A DNA stretch of 8,411 nucleotides from Lachnospiraceae bacterium. Its GTDB lineage: Bacteria; Bacillota; Clostridia; Lachnospirales; Lachnospiraceae. Of the stretch, positions 6,225 through 8,411 are shown piece by piece (positions within the stretch are counted from its first letter, which is position 1; every line of letters begins with the position of its first letter). Location: positions 1 through 8,411 of the forward strand of contig JAJQGR010000328.1 in NCBI GenBank assembly GCA_021200345.1, in the 5' to 3' direction. The position numbers were made by a program, and so were the translations under genes. The notes beneath the pieces were generated by a model that had not been told where the DNA came from, did not search any database, and was given only the letters and a program-made list of their open reading frames with translations.

Positions 6225-7738
6225 AAAGAGCGAAAAGAATCTATATTCTGCTGGGCGTGTTAGTGATACTGTGCGTGGCGACTTTCGCTGTTTCACAGTA
6301 TAATGAAGAACAGGAGCAGATAAAAAACAGCAACGAGGTTGTTTTATCCATTGATCCGGAAACCGTGACCGCTCTTTCCTGGGAAACGGAAGAAAATGCG
6401 CTGGCATTTCACAAGGATACGGAGACGGGAGAATGGCTTTATGATGATGACGAGGCTTTTCCCACCAGCACCGATAAGATTGAAAAGCTTCTGAGTGTCT
6501 TTGAGGAGTACGAGGCGGATTTCATCATCGAGGAGGTGGAGGATTATTCCCAGTATGGCCTGGATGAGCCGGTATGTACCATCAATATTACCCTGGAAGA
6601 TGAGACGGTTTATGAAATCACACTGGGGAATTTCAGTACTCTGGATGAAGAGAGATATCTCTCTTATGGAGACGGGAATGTATATCTGGCGGTGGTGGAT
6701 CCGCTGGATTCCTATGATGTGGAATTAAGCGATATGATTTTGCATGATACGCTGGATACCATTTCCCAGGCGGACTCTATTACTTTCTCCGGAGCGGAAA
6801 ATTACAGTATTTACTACGAAGAAGAGAGCGATAACACCTATTGCCCGGAGGATGTGTATTTTGTCACCGGCACGGATGAGCCGCTGGATACTTCTAATGT
6901 GGAGAGCTACCTGAAAGGGTTCAGGAATACCTCGCTGTATGATTACGTAACCTATAACGCGTCCGAGGAGGAGCTGGAGCTTTACGGTATGAATGATCCG
7001 GTGCTGATCATTACCATGGACTATCCCTACACAGAGACAGACGAGGATGGGGAGGAGACAGAGGTTACCCGCACGGTTACCTTGACCGTGGGCGTCAACC
7101 AGGAGGAACTTCAGGAGGCCCAGGAGGAGCTTGCCGAATCGGAGGATGCCGGGGAAGGTGAGGAGGTTGATCTTTCCACACTCAGCCTGTATGTCAGAGT
7201 GGATGAGTCTCAGATCATATATGAACTAACCGAAACCAGATATGAGTATCTGATCGCCTGCGGTTATGATGATCTGCGCCATGCGGAGGTGCTGAGCGCT
7301 GATTTCGCGGATATTTATCAGATGGACTTCACCATCGAGGGAACCACCTATACCATTTATTCCGAGCTGGAGGATGAGGAGGACGAGGAATCCGACCGGA
7401 TTTACTATTATTATTATGACGGCGTGGTGGTCAGTGCTGATGAACTGGAGGAGGACGATGATATCGACAATTACCGTGTGGAGGTCGATATGGATACTCT
7501 TTCTGGCGCGGTGGACGCAGTGACTGCGGACAGCTTCACGGATGAGGAGCCGGGGGACAAGGAGGAACTGAGCTTTATCGCATACCTGGATAATGAAAAC
7601 TATCCTCAGGTGGAAGTACAGCTCTACCGTTATGACGGAACCTACTGTCTGGCGGTAATTGACGGTGAGCCGGTATCTCTGGTACTGCGGTCCTCTGTGG
7701 TGGATCTGATTGAGACCATCAACGCCATTGTGTTGTAG
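6221..7738 (+). CDS. DUF4340 domain protein, acidic, membrane-anchored
   Basis: I chose ATG 6221 because AAGGAG (6206-6211) lies nine bases upstream and because it overlaps the preceding stop by four bases (ATGA), like the ATPase-permease junction. An earlier in-frame GTG at 6188 would add 11 residues and has no ribosome site. The 505-residue protein has one N-terminal helix (about 7-25) after a basic start, then a long, strongly acidic extracytoplasmic part. The motif YGLDEP (112-117), followed by strands ending in a GNVYLAVVD-like segment, is characteristic of DUF4340. A second related module seems to begin at YGMNDP (255-260). Acidic stretches lie at about 295-317 and 382-392, and five Tyr in a row at 395-399. 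DUF4340 proteins often accompany GldG-like ABC systems. Their biochemical function is unknown; here it is probably a surface partner of the transporter. Confidence 0.88.
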   Translation: MKRAKRIYILLGVLVILCVATFAVSQYNEEQEQIKNSNEVVLSIDPETVTALSWETEENALAFHKDTETGEWLYDDDEAFPTSTDKIEKLLSVFEEYEADFIIEEVEDYSQYGLDEPVCTINITLEDETVYEITLGNFSTLDEERYLSYGDGNVYLAVVDPLDSYDVELSDMILHDTLDTISQADSITFSGAENYSIYYEEESDNTYCPEDVYFVTGTDEPLDTSNVESYLKGFRNTSLYDYVTYNASEEELELYGMNDPVLIITMDYPYTETDEDGEETEVTRTVTLTVGVNQEELQEAQEELAESEDAGEGEEVDLSTLSLYVRVDESQIIYELTETRYEYLIACGYDDLRHAEVLSADFADIYQMDFTIEGTTYTIYSELEDEEDEESDRIYYYYYDGVVVSADELEEDDDIDNYRVEVDMDTLSGAVDAVTADSFTDEEPGDKEELSFIAYLDNENYPQVEVQLYRYDGTYCLAVIDGEPVSLVLRSSVVDLIETINAIVL

Positions 7739-7743
7739 AACGG

Positions 7744-7771
7744 ACAAACAACCTGTTTTACGGTAGTTTGT
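7744..7771. repeat. Hairpin just after the ABC operon
   Basis: ACAAAC-A-ACC (7744-7753) pairs with GGT-A-GTTTGT (7762-7771), nine pairs with one A-A mismatch and an eight-base loop. No T run follows, so it is not a terminator on the + strand. It may stabilise the 3' end of the operon mRNA, since the real terminator comes 27 bases later. Confidence 0.45.
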
Positions 7772-7797
7772 TGAAAAATGAAATGAGAAAGACCGGG

Positions 7798-7839
7798 AAG
7801 AGTCAGCTGCTTTGGAAAACAGGCAGCCGACTCTTTTTT
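7798..7839 (+). terminator. Intrinsic terminator of the ABC operon
   Basis: AAGAGTC (7798-7804) pairs with GACTCTT (7829-7835), and GCTGC (7806-7810) pairs with GCAGC (7823-7827), with one mismatch between them and a 12-base loop. Six T run at 7834-7839. The stem and T tract are as expected for Rho-independent termination, about 60 bases after the last gene of the operon. Confidence 0.92.
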
Positions 7840-7870
7840 ATCAGAGATTTAAGGAAGATTTTCCATTCTA

Positions 7871-7899
7871 CTGGATTTTTACCGTATTTGTGGTATACT
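7871..7899 (+). promoter_or_regulatory. Probable promoter of the small DNA-binding protein gene
   Basis: TATACT (7894-7899) is a good -10 box, preceded by TGG, giving an extended -10 (TGn). The -35 position 17 bases before reads CTGGAT and is weak, which an extended -10 can compensate. The coding start is about 70 bases on. Confidence 0.6.
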
Positions 7900-7956
7900 T
7901 AAACATAATTCAGGCGGAAACAGAACTCAGATGATTTTATGACAATGGGAGACAAT

Positions 7957-7962
7957 AGGAGG
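7957..7962 (+). promoter_or_regulatory. Ribosome binding site deciding the start at 7969
   Basis: AGGAGG lies six bases before ATG 7969. The in-frame ATGs at 7939 and 7945 have no comparable site. Confidence 0.85.
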
Positions 7963-7968
7963 AAGACG

Positions 7969-8316
7969 ATGGAAAAAGAGAATACAAAGGTCTCTGAAGC
8001 GCAGAAGGCGGCACAGAAAAAGTACGATGAAAAGACGAAGGTCATCTCGGTCAAATACACGCCGGTAGATATGGCGGATTACGAGAAAATGCGCAGCTTT
8101 CTGGACGAGAGCGGACAGTCTGCCAATCAGTTTATCAAAAGCCTGATTCACGACTATCTTGATCCGGAAAAAAAGGCAGTCCGGGAAGAGGAGGGCAGGC
8201 GGATGGCTATGGAGAGAACAGCAGAAAAATCCACACCAAAACTTTCCACAGAGAAGAAAGAAAACGAACAGAAGAGAGACCGGAGAGCGGGTACATTGCC
8301 GGAGTGGTTTGATTAA
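7969..8316 (+). CDS. Small ribbon-helix-helix-like DNA-binding protein
   Basis: The protein has 115 residues from ATG 7969. A charged N-terminus (1-22) leads to KVISVKYTP (about 24-32), a probable beta-strand, then DMADYEKMRSFLDESGQ and SANQFIKSLIHDYLD, two helices with a short turn. This strand-helix-helix arrangement, about 45 residues long, matches Arc/MetJ-type ribbon-helix-helix DNA-binding proteins, which work as dimers and serve as repressors or antitoxins. The last 50 residues are a highly charged, probably disordered Lys/Glu/Arg tail ending in GTLPEWFD. No toxin partner is visible before it, and the 95 bases after it hold no gene, so its role is open. It has its own promoter and lies behind the ABC operon terminator. 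The fold call is by pattern only and moderately sure; the gene call itself is firm. Confidence 0.75.
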   Translation: MEKENTKVSEAQKAAQKKYDEKTKVISVKYTPVDMADYEKMRSFLDESGQSANQFIKSLIHDYLDPEKKAVREEEGRRMAMERTAEKSTPKLSTEKKENEQKRDRRAGTLPEWFD

Positions 8317-8325
8317 GCCGGAGTA

Positions 8326-8367
8326 TTTTGGGATGGGATGCAGTATTTCCTGAAAATATGCCCAAAA
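8326..8367. repeat. Inverted repeat after the small DNA-binding protein gene
   Basis: TTTTGGG (8326-8332) is complementary to CCCAAAA (8361-8367). A competing pair, TATTTT (8324-8329) with AAAATA (8353-8358), is also possible. There is no T run after it on the + strand. It may be a weak 3' hairpin or chance; the remaining bases to 8411 show no gene. Confidence 0.35.
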
Positions 8368-8411
8368 ACAAAAGAAAATTTACCTGTAAACCAGCAAAAC
8401 CACATATTGCC

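Noticed and set aside
2819..7738. A gliding motility operon
   Set aside because: GldA/F/G-like names reflect homology only; no other gliding genes are present and the inferred host is a Gram-positive anaerobe.
7226..7747. Minus-strand open frame of 173 codons inside the DUF4340 gene
   Set aside because: It is antisense to a coding gene with strongly biased acidic codons; the product resembles no family and has no supported start.
1..8411. CRISPR arrays, tRNA or rRNA genes, insertion sequences, attachment sites
   Set aside because: No regularly spaced repeats, RNA gene signatures, transposase-like frames or terminal repeats were found by reading.

Overview
The window looks like chromosome from a Gram-positive anaerobe of the class Clostridia, most likely family Lachnospiraceae. 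This rests on strong AGGAGG-type ribosome binding sites, GTG and TTG starts, base composition near half G+C, and gene content: a GH3 glycosidase, a VanR/VanS-like two-component pair, and an ABC-2 operon with GldG-like and DUF4340 proteins. The assignment is inferred from style and content; no phylogenetic marker is present. All genes are on the + strand.

Layout. (1) 1-510: the 3' end of a glycoside hydrolase family 3 gene that begins outside the window. (2) 511-753: a 243-base gap without a gene, holding a hairpin, an 11-base direct repeat and a long second hairpin just before the next gene. (3) 754-2644: an OmpR-family response regulator and an overlapping membrane histidine kinase, closed by an intrinsic terminator at 2662-2717. 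(4) 2716-2758: a regulated promoter region with 11-base-phased direct repeats (TTCAGCGT) just upstream of a -10 box. (5) 2819-7738: four tightly coupled genes (overlaps of 4, 1 and 4 bases) for an ABC-2 ATPase, a membrane permease, a GldG-like auxiliary protein and a DUF4340 protein. (6) 7798-7839: a strong terminator. (7) 7871-8316: a promoter and a small ribbon-helix-helix-like protein gene. (8) 8317-8411: no gene seen.

How it fits together. The kinase probably senses an envelope or extracellular signal and phosphorylates the regulator. The tandem half-sites at 2716-2748 sit where OmpR/PhoB-family regulators usually bind to activate a promoter with a poor -35. They therefore suggest that this pair controls the adjacent ABC operon. 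That operon encodes one cytoplasmic ATPase, one permease and two large, mostly extracytoplasmic membrane-anchored proteins. It resembles the GldA-GldF-GldG set named for gliding in Bacteroidota, but nothing here points to gliding and its substrate is unknown. The GH3 gene and the small DNA-binding protein look like separate transcription units.
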